DNA from: Draconibacterium aestuarii
GTDB lineage: Bacteria > Bacteroidota > Bacteroidia > Bacteroidales > Prolixibacteraceae
Assembly: GCA_026671195.1 (NCBI GenBank)
Contig: JAPOHD010000069.1
Span: 124,001 to 188,000, forward strand
DNA: 64,000 bases
Reading direction: 5' to 3'
Shown: positions 17,432 to 26,031 of the stretch, in pieces
How positions within the stretch are numbered: the first letter of the stretch is position 1
Layout: every line of letters starts with the position of its first letter
Program-made: the position numbers and the translations under genes
Notes under the pieces: model-generated
What the model saw: only the letters and a program-made list of their open reading frames with translations
Told to the model about the DNA's origin: nothing
Database searches by the model: none

Positions 17432-18136
17432 TTATTCCATCCAGAAGTTATTCCTTTTGAAAATACTTTTTCCCCAGTATATAAAAGGAGTATCGGCGGC
17501 GGCAACTACAAATTTCAGAAAGTAAGTTGTAATAAATATTTCAAGTAATAATGGTAATTCGAAAACGCCATAAAAAGCGATCAACACAAATACCGAACTA
17601 TCAATTAATTGCGAAATCATTGTGCTCAGATTGTTTCTGAGCCAGATTTGATTGTCTCTGGAGAAACGTTTCCGCCAGAAATGATACGCCCAAACATCGT
17701 GGCGTTGCGATAGCAAATAGGCAGCTAAACTTGCCACTGCAATACGGGGCATTAAACTAAAAATGGTACTGGTGGCTTCGTGCGCCACACCTGCAAATTC
17801 GTCACCTTTAAGCGGTAGAAAAAATAAGGCCAGGTTCATCAATAGCGTCATCGAGATAAGACTAAAAAAGCCAATCCATACAGCCTTTTTTGCTTCTTCT
17901 TTGCCGTAGTTCTCCGAAAGAATATCGGTAACCAGAAACGAAGAGGCATAGACAATATTTCCCAAAGTGGCGACCATACCAAATAATTCGACGGTTTGAA
18001 TCACCTGAATATTGGCCACAATCACTGAAATGGGAATCCACATAATAAGTCCCCATTTCCCAAATAAACGGTAGGCTAAAATAATTAGCAGAAAATTTGC
18101 CAGCAACATAACCAGCCACAGCAACTCGTTTTGCAT
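17432..18136 (-). CDS. yhhQ: Queuosine precursor transporter, YhhQ/VUT family
   Basis: 234 residues, almost all hydrophobic, with about six membrane helices. The family core SFLVTDILSENYGKEEAKKAVWIG is obvious, and the later GVFELPLLLEIFITTYFLKF and AADTPFIYWG match the C-terminal half of this family. YhhQ-like proteins import preQ0/preQ1 or related queuine precursors for tRNA wobble-base modification. The likely preQ1 riboswitch directly upstream agrees strongly with this assignment. The gene is monocistronic and convergent with the DUF748 gene. Confidence 0.9.
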   Translation of the reverse strand: MQNELLWLVMLLANFLLIILAYRLFGKWGLIMWIPISVIVANIQVIQTVELFGMVATLGNIVYASSFLVTDILSENYGKEEAKKAVWIGFFSLISMTLLMNLALFFLPLKGDEFAGVAHEATSTIFSLMPRIAVASLAAYLLSQRHDVWAYHFWRKRFSRDNQIWLRNNLSTMISQLIDSSVFVLIAFYGVFELPLLLEIFITTYFLKFVVAAADTPFIYWGKSIFKRNNFWME

Positions 18137-18175
18137 TTTTTTAATTTTTTAATCCGCAGGGTGATGCCACCTGCA
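18137..18175 (-). promoter_or_regulatory. Candidate preQ1-I riboswitch
   Basis: On the minus strand, a 5-bp stem GCAGG/CCTGC encloses a loop that begins TGGCATCA, followed by an A-rich tail TTAAAAAATTAA that runs straight into the start codon. The loop and 3' stem (TGGCATCACCCTGC) align with known preQ1-I aptamers: U-x-G-C, two variable bases, then C-A-C-C-C-U. The tail resembles the usual AUAAAAAACUAA. The tail overlapping the translation start would allow control at initiation. A TACATTTG -7 box at 18202-18209 places this element in the leader. The match is by eye. Confidence 0.68.
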
Positions 18176-18201
18176 AATGTTATTATTCAAATTTCGGGCT
18201 G

Positions 18202-18209
18202 CAAATGTA
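18202..18209 (-). promoter_or_regulatory. Probable -7 box for the queuosine transporter gene
   Basis: TACATTTG on the minus strand fits the Bacteroidota TAnnTTTG box and lies upstream of the riboswitch. A TTTG at the proper distance upstream is not clear. Confidence 0.4.
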
Positions 18210-18256
18210 TAGGAAATAATTCAAAGTTTAACATGCAGAGTACAATGAAGTTAAAA

Positions 18257-19366
18257 CTACTTATCAAGCACTTTAAAAAGGCCTTGCCCGTTTATTGAAA
18301 TTATCAGGCCATCCTCTGTTTTAAGCGTTGCTGCAAAAGAATTTGTTTCGTTACTTAAACTTAATTTATAGCCAATACCATTTTCATTCCCTGAAGAAGA
18401 GATGTCCAGATCAGTCAACTTTTTAGCGTAGCTACCATGCTTGCCACGATAGGCCTGTTGTTTGTAATAAATAAGCCAGAGATATTTTGCCCACGCTTCT
18501 TCAGTTGGAAGCTGAAACATTTGTTTTTTTCCATTTACCGGATTTCCCGAAAACTGCAGTAAGCCCCAACGTTCGGGGAAATGCATATTTACAACGCCCT
18601 GCTCGCTCCAAACCCAATTGTTCTCAGGAAGTACCTTTTGAGTTGTTTCATCCTTTTTGCGTACATATTTTCCATCTACAATTTCAGTGTGCCACTCTAC
18701 ACGCGAAAAGTTGATTTTCCACACATCGTCGGCTGTGGGTTGAACAAAATCACCATCAAAACTAAGCGACGAAAAAGGAATTGCCATTTCAACCGTCCAT
18801 TTTTTATCTTCATCGCTGGGATCATTCAGTGTTCCATCAATGTGGACAGCACTTACAAAACCTTCAGCGTCCCATTCAATATTTGCACTCCCCCCAATTC
18901 TGTATGGCTTATTCAAAAATAAATCGAAAAGGGTATTTCTGGCATTCACTTCAAACTCGTAATAATTGTGCGTGTCACGTGTGGGATCAATAAAAACCTC
19001 AAAATCATTTTCATGAAACACAATCATGTCATTTTTGTCGTAATATGCCCAAATATGTGGTTCTTCCAATTCGGCTAAAATGTACAGATGTGTATCATCC
19101 CACAGCATTTTCATTCTTGTTCTATATGTGGGAACTGGCTGCTTATCACCCTCAATATCTATGAAATATTCCGACCACTTGGCGTGTTTCCACGACTTTT
19201 CATCGTTTCTCCCATCAATATCAATCTTGTCAATTGCCTTATACACAACATAGTTTCGTGCCGGAGTAAACAAATGCTCAAAGCCCCTCCATAAATCCTG
19301 TGCCCCCACAACTGATGTTAACATAAAAGGCAAGACAATCACAACCAATATTCGCCAAAACTTCAT
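18257..19366 (-). CDS. Exported CBM9-like carbohydrate-binding protein
   Basis: 369 residues with a signal peptide (ILVVIVLPFMLTSVVGAQ). Residues about 40-260 match the CBM9-like fold found in Bacteroidota proteins: IDIDGRNDEKSW, MLWDDTHLYILAELEEPH, HENDFEVFIDPTRDTHNYYE, FEVNARNTLFDL, and a W-x-V-E-M-A-I-P-F-S-S-L block. The C-terminal part (about 280-369) is of unknown fold. Such proteins bind carbohydrates or end-groups in the periplasm or at the surface and are often near polysaccharide-degrading genes; here the neighbours are unrelated. Confidence 0.87.
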   Translation of the reverse strand: MKFWRILVVIVLPFMLTSVVGAQDLWRGFEHLFTPARNYVVYKAIDKIDIDGRNDEKSWKHAKWSEYFIDIEGDKQPVPTYRTRMKMLWDDTHLYILAELEEPHIWAYYDKNDMIVFHENDFEVFIDPTRDTHNYYEFEVNARNTLFDLFLNKPYRIGGSANIEWDAEGFVSAVHIDGTLNDPSDEDKKWTVEMAIPFSSLSFDGDFVQPTADDVWKINFSRVEWHTEIVDGKYVRKKDETTQKVLPENNWVWSEQGVVNMHFPERWGLLQFSGNPVNGKKQMFQLPTEEAWAKYLWLIYYKQQAYRGKHGSYAKKLTDLDISSSGNENGIGYKLSLSNETNSFAATLKTEDGLIISINGQGLFKVLDK

Positions 19367-19716
19367 AGCTTATTCATTCAAATTAGCGAACAAAGATATT
19401 AAACTCACACGTAACAAATCGCGATCTTTATAAAATATTTTACAAAGATTGTTAAAATCACGATAACAAAAGCAGAAACCACTCTACTGAAGTAAGCATA
19501 ACCCACAAATCCATCACCTCTGTAATAGAATCGATTGTCCCAATAATCTCTAATTTTTATACTTATTTTTACCTATGACAGTTTTTTTTTAGTCCCTAAA
19601 ACAAATGGGCTACGTTCTTAACGTAGCAAACAGTACTTCTAAAACGTCATGCTGAACTTGTTTCAGCATCTCTGTCACTTCCTCATTATGCCAGTTCAAA
19701 AAAAAGTAATCACTAC
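19367..19716. other. Gene-free stretch with two hairpin units
   Basis: No coding signal. A perfect hairpin, GCTACGTT/AACGTAGC, lies at 19609-19627 and may help end the methylglyoxal synthase transcript. The repeat at 19646-19685 is listed separately. Nothing else was seen. Confidence 0.5.
19646..19685. repeat. Dispersed intergenic repeat (ATGCTGAAC...TTTCAGCAT)
   Basis: GTCATGCTGAACTTGTTTCA carries the hairpin ATGCTGAAC/TTTCAGCAT and continues into TCTGTCACTTCCTCATTATG. The core GTCATGCTGAACTTGTTTCA is a well-known recurrent repeat in Bacteroidota intergenic DNA. Confidence 0.6.
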
Positions 19717-20199
19717 TTACGACATATCTACTTCACGAGTTATGTATCCGGCGTAATCTTTTAATATGGGTTGGTAATTTTCGTGAAATAGCGCCGATGT
19801 AACCATAAAATCGGCAGTTGAACGATTTGATGCAGTTGGGATATTATACAACACTGTTATTCGCAACAACGCTTTTACGTCAACATCATGTGGTTGTGGT
19901 TGCATTGGATCCCAGAAGAAGATTAACATATCAACTTTGCCTTCACAAATAAGTGCGCCAAGTTGCTGATCGCCCCCAAGCGGCCCCGATTTTAGACGGG
20001 CAACAGTTGGAGGCACCGCTCCATGTTCGTGGCAACTCATGGCCAATGTATCTTCAACCATTTTCCCGGTAGTTCCTGTGCAAATTAAATCGTGTTGCAA
20101 AAGTTCTTTCCAGTTAAAGGCTACCCATTCCATTATATCTTTCTTTCTATTATCGTGTGCAACGATCGCTATATTTTTTTTCTTTTTCATTTTCTTCAT
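19717..20199 (-). CDS. mgsA: Methylglyoxal synthase
   Basis: 160 residues from ATG at 20199; the frame can be read 2 codons earlier from TTG, and a third start (ATG at 20190) would also fit. The family core is plain: NIAIVAHDNRKKDIMEWV, the phosphate-binding TGTTGKM, and GPLGGDQQLGALI with catalytic aspartates, then FFWDPM and NIPTASNRSTADF. It converts dihydroxyacetone phosphate to methylglyoxal and phosphate, relieving sugar-phosphate stress; phosphate inhibition is typical of the family. Interestingly, an aldo/keto reductase that could detoxify methylglyoxal lies in the same window, though not nearby. Confidence 0.93.
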   Translation of the reverse strand: MKKMKKKKNIAIVAHDNRKKDIMEWVAFNWKELLQHDLICTGTTGKMVEDTLAMSCHEHGAVPPTVARLKSGPLGGDQQLGALICEGKVDMLIFFWDPMQPQPHDVDVKALLRITVLYNIPTASNRSTADFMVTSALFHENYQPILKDYAGYITREVDMS

Positions 20200-20410
20200 A
20201 TTCAAATTGTTTGTTTCATTTACTTTCTATTTAACTCTCGTCATTTTTAACTATACTTATTCATGGATTAATTTTGTTTCGGGAGGTTTGTAAGTGTTTT
20301 CAAAATTTGCATTTCAAATTATTAGCCAAAGGTAGGTGCTTATTTATATTGAATCAATTCAATAAGTAAAAACGAAAGAAGTTTATTGATAACTTAATTT
20401 CGGCATAAAC

Positions 20411-20460
20411 CAGAAAGACCCGTTCTTTACCTTATTTTCAGTATTAAGAACGGGTCTTCT
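20411..20460. terminator. Terminator hairpin between mgsA and glmM
   Basis: AAGACCCGTTCTT and AAGAACGGGTCTT form a perfect 13-base stem around a 20-base loop; it ends the minus-strand glmM transcript, which stops at 20481. Confidence 0.8.
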
Positions 20461-20480
20461 TGTCGCCTTTCAGGGAGCAA

Positions 20481-21866
20481 TTATGCTGTTAACTCCCTGA
20501 TCTCATCTATCATTTGCAGCGCCAACCCATCGGCTTTTTCCATTGTATTTGCCTCGGCATAAATACGAATAATTGGTTCGGTATTCGATTTTCGAAGATG
20601 CACCCACGAATCGGCAAAATCAACTTTTACGCCGTCAATATCGGTTACTTGCTCACTGGCATACTTTTCCTTCATTTTTATCAAAATTGCATCGACATCA
20701 ATATCAGGAGTTAACTCCATTTTATTTTTCGAGATAAAATAATCGGGATAAGTTTTTCGTAAGTCCGAACACTTCAACCCGCTTTTTGCCAAATGCGTTA
20801 AGAATAATGCTGCCCCCACCAAAGCATCTCGTCCGTTGTGGCTGGCCGGATATATAATTCCACCATTTCCCTCGCCACCAATTACAGCGTTGGTTTCGCG
20901 CATTTTAGCTACTACATTTACTTCGCCAACTGCACCCGGAGAATAACTTTGTCCGTATTTTTCGGTAATATCGCGTAATGCCCTACTTGACGAAAGATTA
21001 GAAACCGTATTCCCCGGAGTTTGACTCAACACATAATCGGCCACAGCCACCAGGGTATATTCTTCGTTAAACATGCTTCCGTCTTCGTTTATAATCACCA
21101 GGCGGTCAACGTCCGGATCGACCACAAAACCAACATCTACATTATTCTCACGAATAATTTCTGCTGTTTCAACAAGATTCTCAGGAATTGGCTCGGGTGT
21201 GTGAGCAAATTGTCCGGTAGGTTCGCAGTTTATTTCCACCACTTTATCAATTTCAAGTGCCTCGAATAAAGCAGGCATGGCAACTCCTCCCACCGAATTC
21301 ACAGCATCAATGGCTATCGAAAAGTTTGCCTTTTTAATGGCCTCAACATCCACTAAATCAAGATTTAAGACATGCTGAACATGAACATTTGTATAATCTT
21401 TTTCAATTACTTTGCCCAAATCATCAACTTCTGCAAACGAAAAATCCTCCGATTCAGCAATTTTCAAAATTTTTGCTCCTTCATCGGCATTTAAGAACTC
21501 ACCTGCTGCATTTAAAAGTTTCAATGCGTTCCACTGTTTGGGATTATGGCTGGCAGTTAAAATAATACCCCCATCGGCCTTTTCTTCGGTAACGGCAATT
21601 TCGGTAGTTGGTGTTGTTGCCAATCCAATATTAACCACATTGCAGCCCATTCCAGTAAGTGTTGAAACCACCAGTGAGCTTACCATCTCACCCGAAATAC
21701 GTGCATCGCGACCGACCACCACAGTAATTTTTTCTTTACCGGCATTTTCTTTTGCCCAGGTAGCATACGCTGCCGCAAATTTCACCAAATCTAACGGACT
21801 TAATCCTTCTCCGGGCTTTCCGCCAATAGTACCTCGGATTCCTGAAATTGATTTTATTAAAGTCAT
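20481..21866 (-). CDS. glmM: Phosphoglucosamine mutase (alpha-D-phosphohexomutase family)
   Basis: 461 residues from ATG at 21866; the longer frame upstream adds an unrelated hydrophobic tail. The N-terminus SISGIRGTIGGKPGEGLSP, the phosphoserine loop TASHNP (Ser106), the metal-binding DPDVDR and the terminal phosphate-binding R-K-S-N-T-E-P-I-I-R are all present. It interconverts glucosamine-6-phosphate and glucosamine-1-phosphate for peptidoglycan and LPS precursors. Glc/Man mutase activity cannot be excluded from motifs alone; length and the GIRGTIGG start favour GlmM. Single gene unit with its own terminator. Confidence 0.85.
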   Translation of the reverse strand: MTLIKSISGIRGTIGGKPGEGLSPLDLVKFAAAYATWAKENAGKEKITVVVGRDARISGEMVSSLVVSTLTGMGCNVVNIGLATTPTTEIAVTEEKADGGIILTASHNPKQWNALKLLNAAGEFLNADEGAKILKIAESEDFSFAEVDDLGKVIEKDYTNVHVQHVLNLDLVDVEAIKKANFSIAIDAVNSVGGVAMPALFEALEIDKVVEINCEPTGQFAHTPEPIPENLVETAEIIRENNVDVGFVVDPDVDRLVIINEDGSMFNEEYTLVAVADYVLSQTPGNTVSNLSSSRALRDITEKYGQSYSPGAVGEVNVVAKMRETNAVIGGEGNGGIIYPASHNGRDALVGAALFLTHLAKSGLKCSDLRKTYPDYFISKNKMELTPDIDVDAILIKMKEKYASEQVTDIDGVKVDFADSWVHLRKSNTEPIIRIYAEANTMEKADGLALQMIDEIRELTA

Positions 21867-22034
21867 AGTGTTTTTTGTTTGAGCATGTAAAGATACGAAT
21901 AGGAGAACAAAAAAGTATTTAATTTTTATTAAAAGTTCGCAATATATTTGCAAATTAATTTTAAAGCCTGCGAATTAATGGGATAATGATGATAACTATT
22001 TAGTAATTGAAGTATTGCTGGCAACAGGCACCAT

Positions 22035-22715
22035 TCAAATCTCTATCTCTTCTAACTCAGTTAAGGTGAGTTTTAGTTTTTTAATATAGTTCCCATATAG
22101 CTTGCGGAACCCCCAGCGAAGAAAAAGAAAAATTGCTCCGCCAATTACAGTTACAATTACTACTGATATTAAAATGGCCAGAATTATCTGTTTTGTCTCT
22201 ATATCAGAAATTTGCAATCCTTGTTCTTCTGCACTATGGCTAAATCCTTTGAACATTCCCATCAAAAACGCCGACCCCATAGCCAATAAAACAGCAGCAA
22301 GCGCTAAATAAAACAAACGCTGGTACAAAACCAAAGTGCCTATTATTTTTGTTAATGTGTCTTTCAAATTACATACAACATCACATTTCCGTTTAACTGT
22401 GTGGTACTTGATTACAAAATAAACAAAGGTTGTAAAAATGAGAACATTCCCGAATACAGCAAGAACAATAACCCAGTTGGGAATTGGCATTTCGCTGTAG
22501 TACTTATTTATTGCCTGTGGCGAAAACAAAAAATCGTCGAAAGAAAACAACAAGATAAGAGCTAAAAGCAATACAAAACCAATCTTAATATTCCGGTCAA
22601 TCCTTTCTATCAGGTTTTTGGTTTTACTGCCCAGCATTTTACGCAACTGACTCTCATCGAGCTCCTTGCCGACAGCCATTTTATCCCAGGTTTTTTTCAG
22701 ATCATTTAAATCCAT
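22035..22715 (-). CDS. Membrane protein paired with an ECF sigma factor (putative anti-sigma or signal-sensing partner)
   Basis: 226 residues with four predicted membrane segments: near residues 44-62, 80-105, 133-152 and 175-202. The cytoplasmic N-terminus reads MDLNDLKKTWDKMA and then ESQLRKMLGSKTKNLIERI. It starts 4 bases after the sigma factor, so the two are translationally linked. The plus-strand protein at 59121-59861 shares the layout: LKxxWxK, a short acidic run and an SK/RS-N-(L/I) helix leading into membrane segments. The gene order sigma then membrane protein suggests it controls the sigma factor, but no known anti-sigma zinc motif is visible. Confidence 0.75.
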   Translation of the reverse strand: MDLNDLKKTWDKMAVGKELDESQLRKMLGSKTKNLIERIDRNIKIGFVLLLALILLFSFDDFLFSPQAINKYYSEMPIPNWVIVLAVFGNVLIFTTFVYFVIKYHTVKRKCDVVCNLKDTLTKIIGTLVLYQRLFYLALAAVLLAMGSAFLMGMFKGFSHSAEEQGLQISDIETKQIILAILISVVIVTVIGGAIFLFLRWGFRKLYGNYIKKLKLTLTELEEIEI

Positions 22716-22719
22716 ACAA

Positions 22720-23214
22720 TTACTCTTCAGTACCCATCAGTTTTTTTAACTTCTTTTTAATCCGGTTCATTTTTACCCGCACATAATTCTGGGTGATTCC
22801 GGTAATCTCAGCAATTTCCTCGTACTTCTTATTTTCGAGAAACAGCAGCACAATCGATTTTTCAATTCCCGACAACTGCTTAATTGCCTTGTGTAGCAAC
22901 TTTATATTTTCTTCGGTCTCGGTATCGTACTTTTCATCTTCAATTTGAAAATTTTCGTACGTTAAGTGATTGTGGTCAGGGCGGCGTTTACTTTTTTTGA
23001 ATGACGTGATAGCCGTATTCAAGGCAACACGGTACATCCAGGTAGAAACTTTTGACTCCTTCCGGAAATTAGGGTACGATTTCCAAAGTTGTGCCACAAT
23101 TTCCTGAAAAAGATCGCGTCGGTCGTCATCCGTATCGCAATAAATATTGCTAACTTTATGAATGATGCCCTGGTTCTTCTGAATTATTTGTAAAAACTCC
23201 TGCTCCAAAATCAA
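22720..23214 (-). CDS. ECF-type RNA polymerase sigma factor
   Basis: I chose the TTG at 23214 (164 residues), since no in-frame ATG exists before residue 100 and alignment to its paralog at 58618 starts there; an upstream TTG at 23301 would add 29 unrelated hydrophobic residues. Region 2 reads DLFQEIVAQLWKSYPNF and STWMYRVALNTAI; region 4 reads KQLSGIEKSIVLLFLENKKYEEIAEITGI with the DNA-reading helix YVRVKMNRIKKKL. It would direct RNA polymerase to a small stress or envelope regulon. A canonical promoter (see 23359-23391) lies upstream. Confidence 0.87.
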   Translation of the reverse strand: MILEQEFLQIIQKNQGIIHKVSNIYCDTDDDRRDLFQEIVAQLWKSYPNFRKESKVSTWMYRVALNTAITSFKKSKRRPDHNHLTYENFQIEDEKYDTETEENIKLLHKAIKQLSGIEKSIVLLFLENKKYEEIAEITGITQNYVRVKMNRIKKKLKKLMGTEE

Positions 23215-23358
23215 GGTATTAGTTAAATAAACAAGCCAAAAATTACAGCTGTAAATGAAAAATAGCAATTCTAAATCGGCGAATGGCAGATTTAAGCCCA
23301 AACTCCATTATTTAATGCAACGAAACATGAAGTTTATATTGACTAATTGTATTTTTGA

Positions 23359-23391
23359 CAAAGTTAACATAACAATCTCTTCATTTCCAAA
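23359..23391 (-). promoter_or_regulatory. Bacteroidota-type promoter of the sigma/membrane-protein operon
   Basis: On the minus strand, TTTG (23388-23391) is separated by 21 bases from TAACTTTG (23359-23366), a textbook match to the TTTG/TAnnTTTG pattern. It leaves a leader of roughly 140 bases before the TTG at 23214. Confidence 0.6.
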
Positions 23392-23479
23392 TATCACACC
23401 CAGGTTTGTTTAGTGCATCGTTCATTTTTGTTGGGCAATCGCTTGTTGAATTTTGAGTATGTGATGTTTTTTGGAGAAA

Positions 23480-24424
23480 TTACATCATTTTTAAAAACTG
23501 AATTTCCTTATCAGTTAAAAAACGATATTTTCCACGAGGCAGGTTCTTTTTGGTTAAACCGGCAAAAAGTACCCGGTCCAGTTTCCTCACCTTATAACCG
23601 AAGTGTTCGAAAATACGACGTACGATTCGGTTTTTACCCGAATGAATTTCGATTCCGATCTCCGTTTTATCGTCTTGTTTTGCATAACTTATTGCATCGG
23701 CGGCAATCGGCCCATCTTCCAACTCAATACCCTCGGCAATCATTTCAAGGTGTGCTTTAATAACCGGTTTGTCGAGCGTTACCTGGTATATTTTTTTCTT
23801 GTTATGACTTGGGTGTGTAAGTTTTTTCGAGAGGTCGCCATCGTTTGTAAAAAGCAGCAAGCCGGTTGTATTTCGGTCTAAACGGCCCACCGGATAAACG
23901 CGCTCGGCACACGCATCTTTTATCAAATCCATTACTATTTTATCGGCATGCGGATCATCGGTGGTTGTTACGTAGTCTTTGGGTTTGTTCAGCAATAAGT
24001 ATACCTTTTTCTCGGCATCGAGTTTGCGCCCGTCAAAACGTACTTCATCGCCGGGCATTACACGCATGCCCATTTCGGTAACCTGTTTGCCATTAATTGT
24101 AACCATACCTGCTTCAATATAAGTATCGGCTTCGCGTCGCGAGCAAACACCAGCATTGGCAACAAAACGGTTCAAACGCATTCCCTCAGACGAAACGGTT
24201 TTCAAATTCGTTTTTGGTTCTGACGTTTTTTTCAAGCCTTTTTTTACAAATGGCTTTTTATATGTTTTTCGTGGTGAGAATTCCTTCTTTGAAGTCTCCT
24301 GGTCTATTACGCGGGATTTCCCTTCTCTCTTCCCGGAAGTTTTCGAACTTGTTCTTTTCGAAGGTCCTCCCGTTTTGTTATCTTGTCGGGCACCACCCCG
24401 TCCACTGCTATTCGATTTGCGCAT
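23480..24424 (-). CDS. rluB: 23S rRNA pseudouridine synthase, RluB/RsuA type
   Basis: About 314 residues from ATG at 24424. The first 90 residues form a disordered, Ser/Lys/Arg-rich extension (GRGGARQDNKTGG and KTYKKPFVKKGLKKTSE). An S4 RNA-binding domain follows (RLNRFVANAGVCSRREADTY), then the pseudouridine synthase core with its active-site motif GRLDRNTTGLLLFTNDGDL and the closing KNRIVRRIFEHFGY. It converts uridines in 23S rRNA to pseudouridine. The basic N-tail is a common Bacteroidota feature of this family. It lies on the same strand as dgt but with a gap. Confidence 0.92.
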   Translation of the reverse strand: MRKSNSSGRGGARQDNKTGGPSKRTSSKTSGKREGKSRVIDQETSKKEFSPRKTYKKPFVKKGLKKTSEPKTNLKTVSSEGMRLNRFVANAGVCSRREADTYIEAGMVTINGKQVTEMGMRVMPGDEVRFDGRKLDAEKKVYLLLNKPKDYVTTTDDPHADKIVMDLIKDACAERVYPVGRLDRNTTGLLLFTNDGDLSKKLTHPSHNKKKIYQVTLDKPVIKAHLEMIAEGIELEDGPIAADAISYAKQDDKTEIGIEIHSGKNRIVRRIFEHFGYKVRKLDRVLFAGLTKKNLPRGKYRFLTDKEIQFLKMM

Positions 24425-24571
24425 AACTGAAAATAATTTGTGCAAAGGTCGTTTTTTTTTATGACAATTTTGTCATTATTCTTTTGAGACAACAGTTGTC
24501 TAGTTCCTATTTAATAAATGATATACTATTGCAATAGATTTATTAAATGTAGAAGTGTGAATTTCGATGTT

Positions 24572-25903
24572 TTAAACCACTCCCTGCAAACTTATCCCTT
24601 TAATTTTTCGATACAAATCGAGAGCAAAAACATCGGTCATTCCTGCTACAAAATCAACAACCGACTGAATTTTACTGTAGGTAGTATCTTCCACGGTTTT
24701 ATATTGTACAGGAAGAAGCGAAAGAATTTTTTTGCTGTAGGTTTCTTCCGGATGCATTATGGCTTCAATAAACTCATCGAGCAAAGTCCCGATAATTTTA
24801 TACCCGGCAATTTCAATTTCCACAACCGAACGATGGCCATATACTTCCGTTATGGAAATTTCCTGAACCTTTTTCATAGCTGCCGCCTGTTGTTTTGGTA
24901 ATTTATCAATTAAGCTTCCTGTAAATGTTCCACTTAAAATAGCATCGTGGTTAGCCTCAAAAATTCCGGTTGATGCATAAATCAAAGTGCCAATTACACC
25001 GGCACGGAGGTAACTTATTTGTTCGTTCTTATCAGTAACATTTTGAAGTGTTTTTTCAATACCCGTTAATTTTGCACTTTCTTTTTTAGAATCGTAAAAA
25101 TTCAGAAAAAGTTCTTTAATCTGATCGTAACTTAAAATACCCAGTTTAAATGCATCTTCCAAATCCATTATCTGGTAGCAAATATCGTCGGCAGCTTCAA
25201 CCAAATAAACAAGCGGATGCCGCTTATATCCGCGTTCAGCATTTTTGAGAATCCCAAGTTCATTTGCAATTGTGTAATAATTCTCTTTGTCCGATTGGAA
25301 AAATCCAAATTTTGGTTTAGTGGCGTCCAACGATTCAAAAGGATATTTCACAATACTTGCCAACGTAGAATAGGTAAGTGCAAAACCTCCCAAACGTTTG
25401 CCGTTAAACTGGTGTGTTAAAGTTCTGAAAGCATTGGCATTTCCATCAAATAGTGTAAAATCCCTCCATTGTGCTTTGGTTAACTCCTTTTCAAATATTT
25501 GACCTGCACCTTTTACAAAAAAATTGGAAATAGCTGCTTCTCCCGAATGTCCGAAAGGCGGATTCCCTAAATCGTGCGCCAAACAAGCTGTTGAAACGAT
25601 TGTACCAATTTCGGGGATGAATGGATTTTCGGGAAATTTTACTGCCAGTTTTTCGCTCAAAATATTTCCCAACGAACGCCCAACACTGGCCACCTCCAAG
25701 CTGTGTGTTAACCGGTTGTGTACAAAAATATGCTCCGGCAACGGAAATACCTGCGTTTTGTTTTGCATCCTTCGAAAAGGCGACGAAAAAATAAGGCGGT
25801 CGTAGTCGCGCTGAAATTGTGTTCGGTCTTCGTGCGCTGCGCTAGCTTTTCCTCCAAGACTTCCCAATCGTTTTGCTGAGAGTAGTTTGTTCCAATCCAT
25901 CAT
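24572..25903 (-). CDS. dgt: Deoxyguanosine triphosphate triphosphohydrolase (dGTPase)
   Basis: 443 residues starting MMDWNKLL. The HD-domain residues are visible: HNRLTHSLEVASVGR, then ACLAHDLGNPPFGHSGE (the H-D pair) and a later VEAADDICYQIMDLEDAF. The SSPFRRMQNKTQVFPLP segment is typical of dGTPases. The enzyme hydrolyses dGTP to deoxyguanosine and triphosphate and helps control dNTP pools. Length is normal. The gene ends about 150 bases from the RluB-type gene upstream region and is likely independent. Confidence 0.92.
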   Translation of the reverse strand: MMDWNKLLSAKRLGSLGGKASAAHEDRTQFQRDYDRLIFSSPFRRMQNKTQVFPLPEHIFVHNRLTHSLEVASVGRSLGNILSEKLAVKFPENPFIPEIGTIVSTACLAHDLGNPPFGHSGEAAISNFFVKGAGQIFEKELTKAQWRDFTLFDGNANAFRTLTHQFNGKRLGGFALTYSTLASIVKYPFESLDATKPKFGFFQSDKENYYTIANELGILKNAERGYKRHPLVYLVEAADDICYQIMDLEDAFKLGILSYDQIKELFLNFYDSKKESAKLTGIEKTLQNVTDKNEQISYLRAGVIGTLIYASTGIFEANHDAILSGTFTGSLIDKLPKQQAAAMKKVQEISITEVYGHRSVVEIEIAGYKIIGTLLDEFIEAIMHPEETYSKKILSLLPVQYKTVEDTTYSKIQSVVDFVAGMTDVFALDLYRKIKGISLQGVV

Positions 25904-26031
25904 ATCAAAAAGTTCTAACGCGAAAGTAACTGAATTTCTTTTAGAAAATTAGTACTGCCGGTAAATTCAGACACATTCTTCCCCAACCGGTTCGGCAAGT
26001 TGTAAGAATTAACCGAACAATGCCGGAAGAA

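Noticed and set aside
20200-21953. N-terminal extensions of mgsA and glmM from TTG or upstream starts
   Set aside because: The upstream residues do not resemble either family and the ATG starts at 20199 and 21866 give the normal ends.
24518-24901. Plus-strand frame over the dgt gene end
   Set aside because: Reverse complement of the dGTPase coding sequence with Phe/Tyr/Asn-rich composition.
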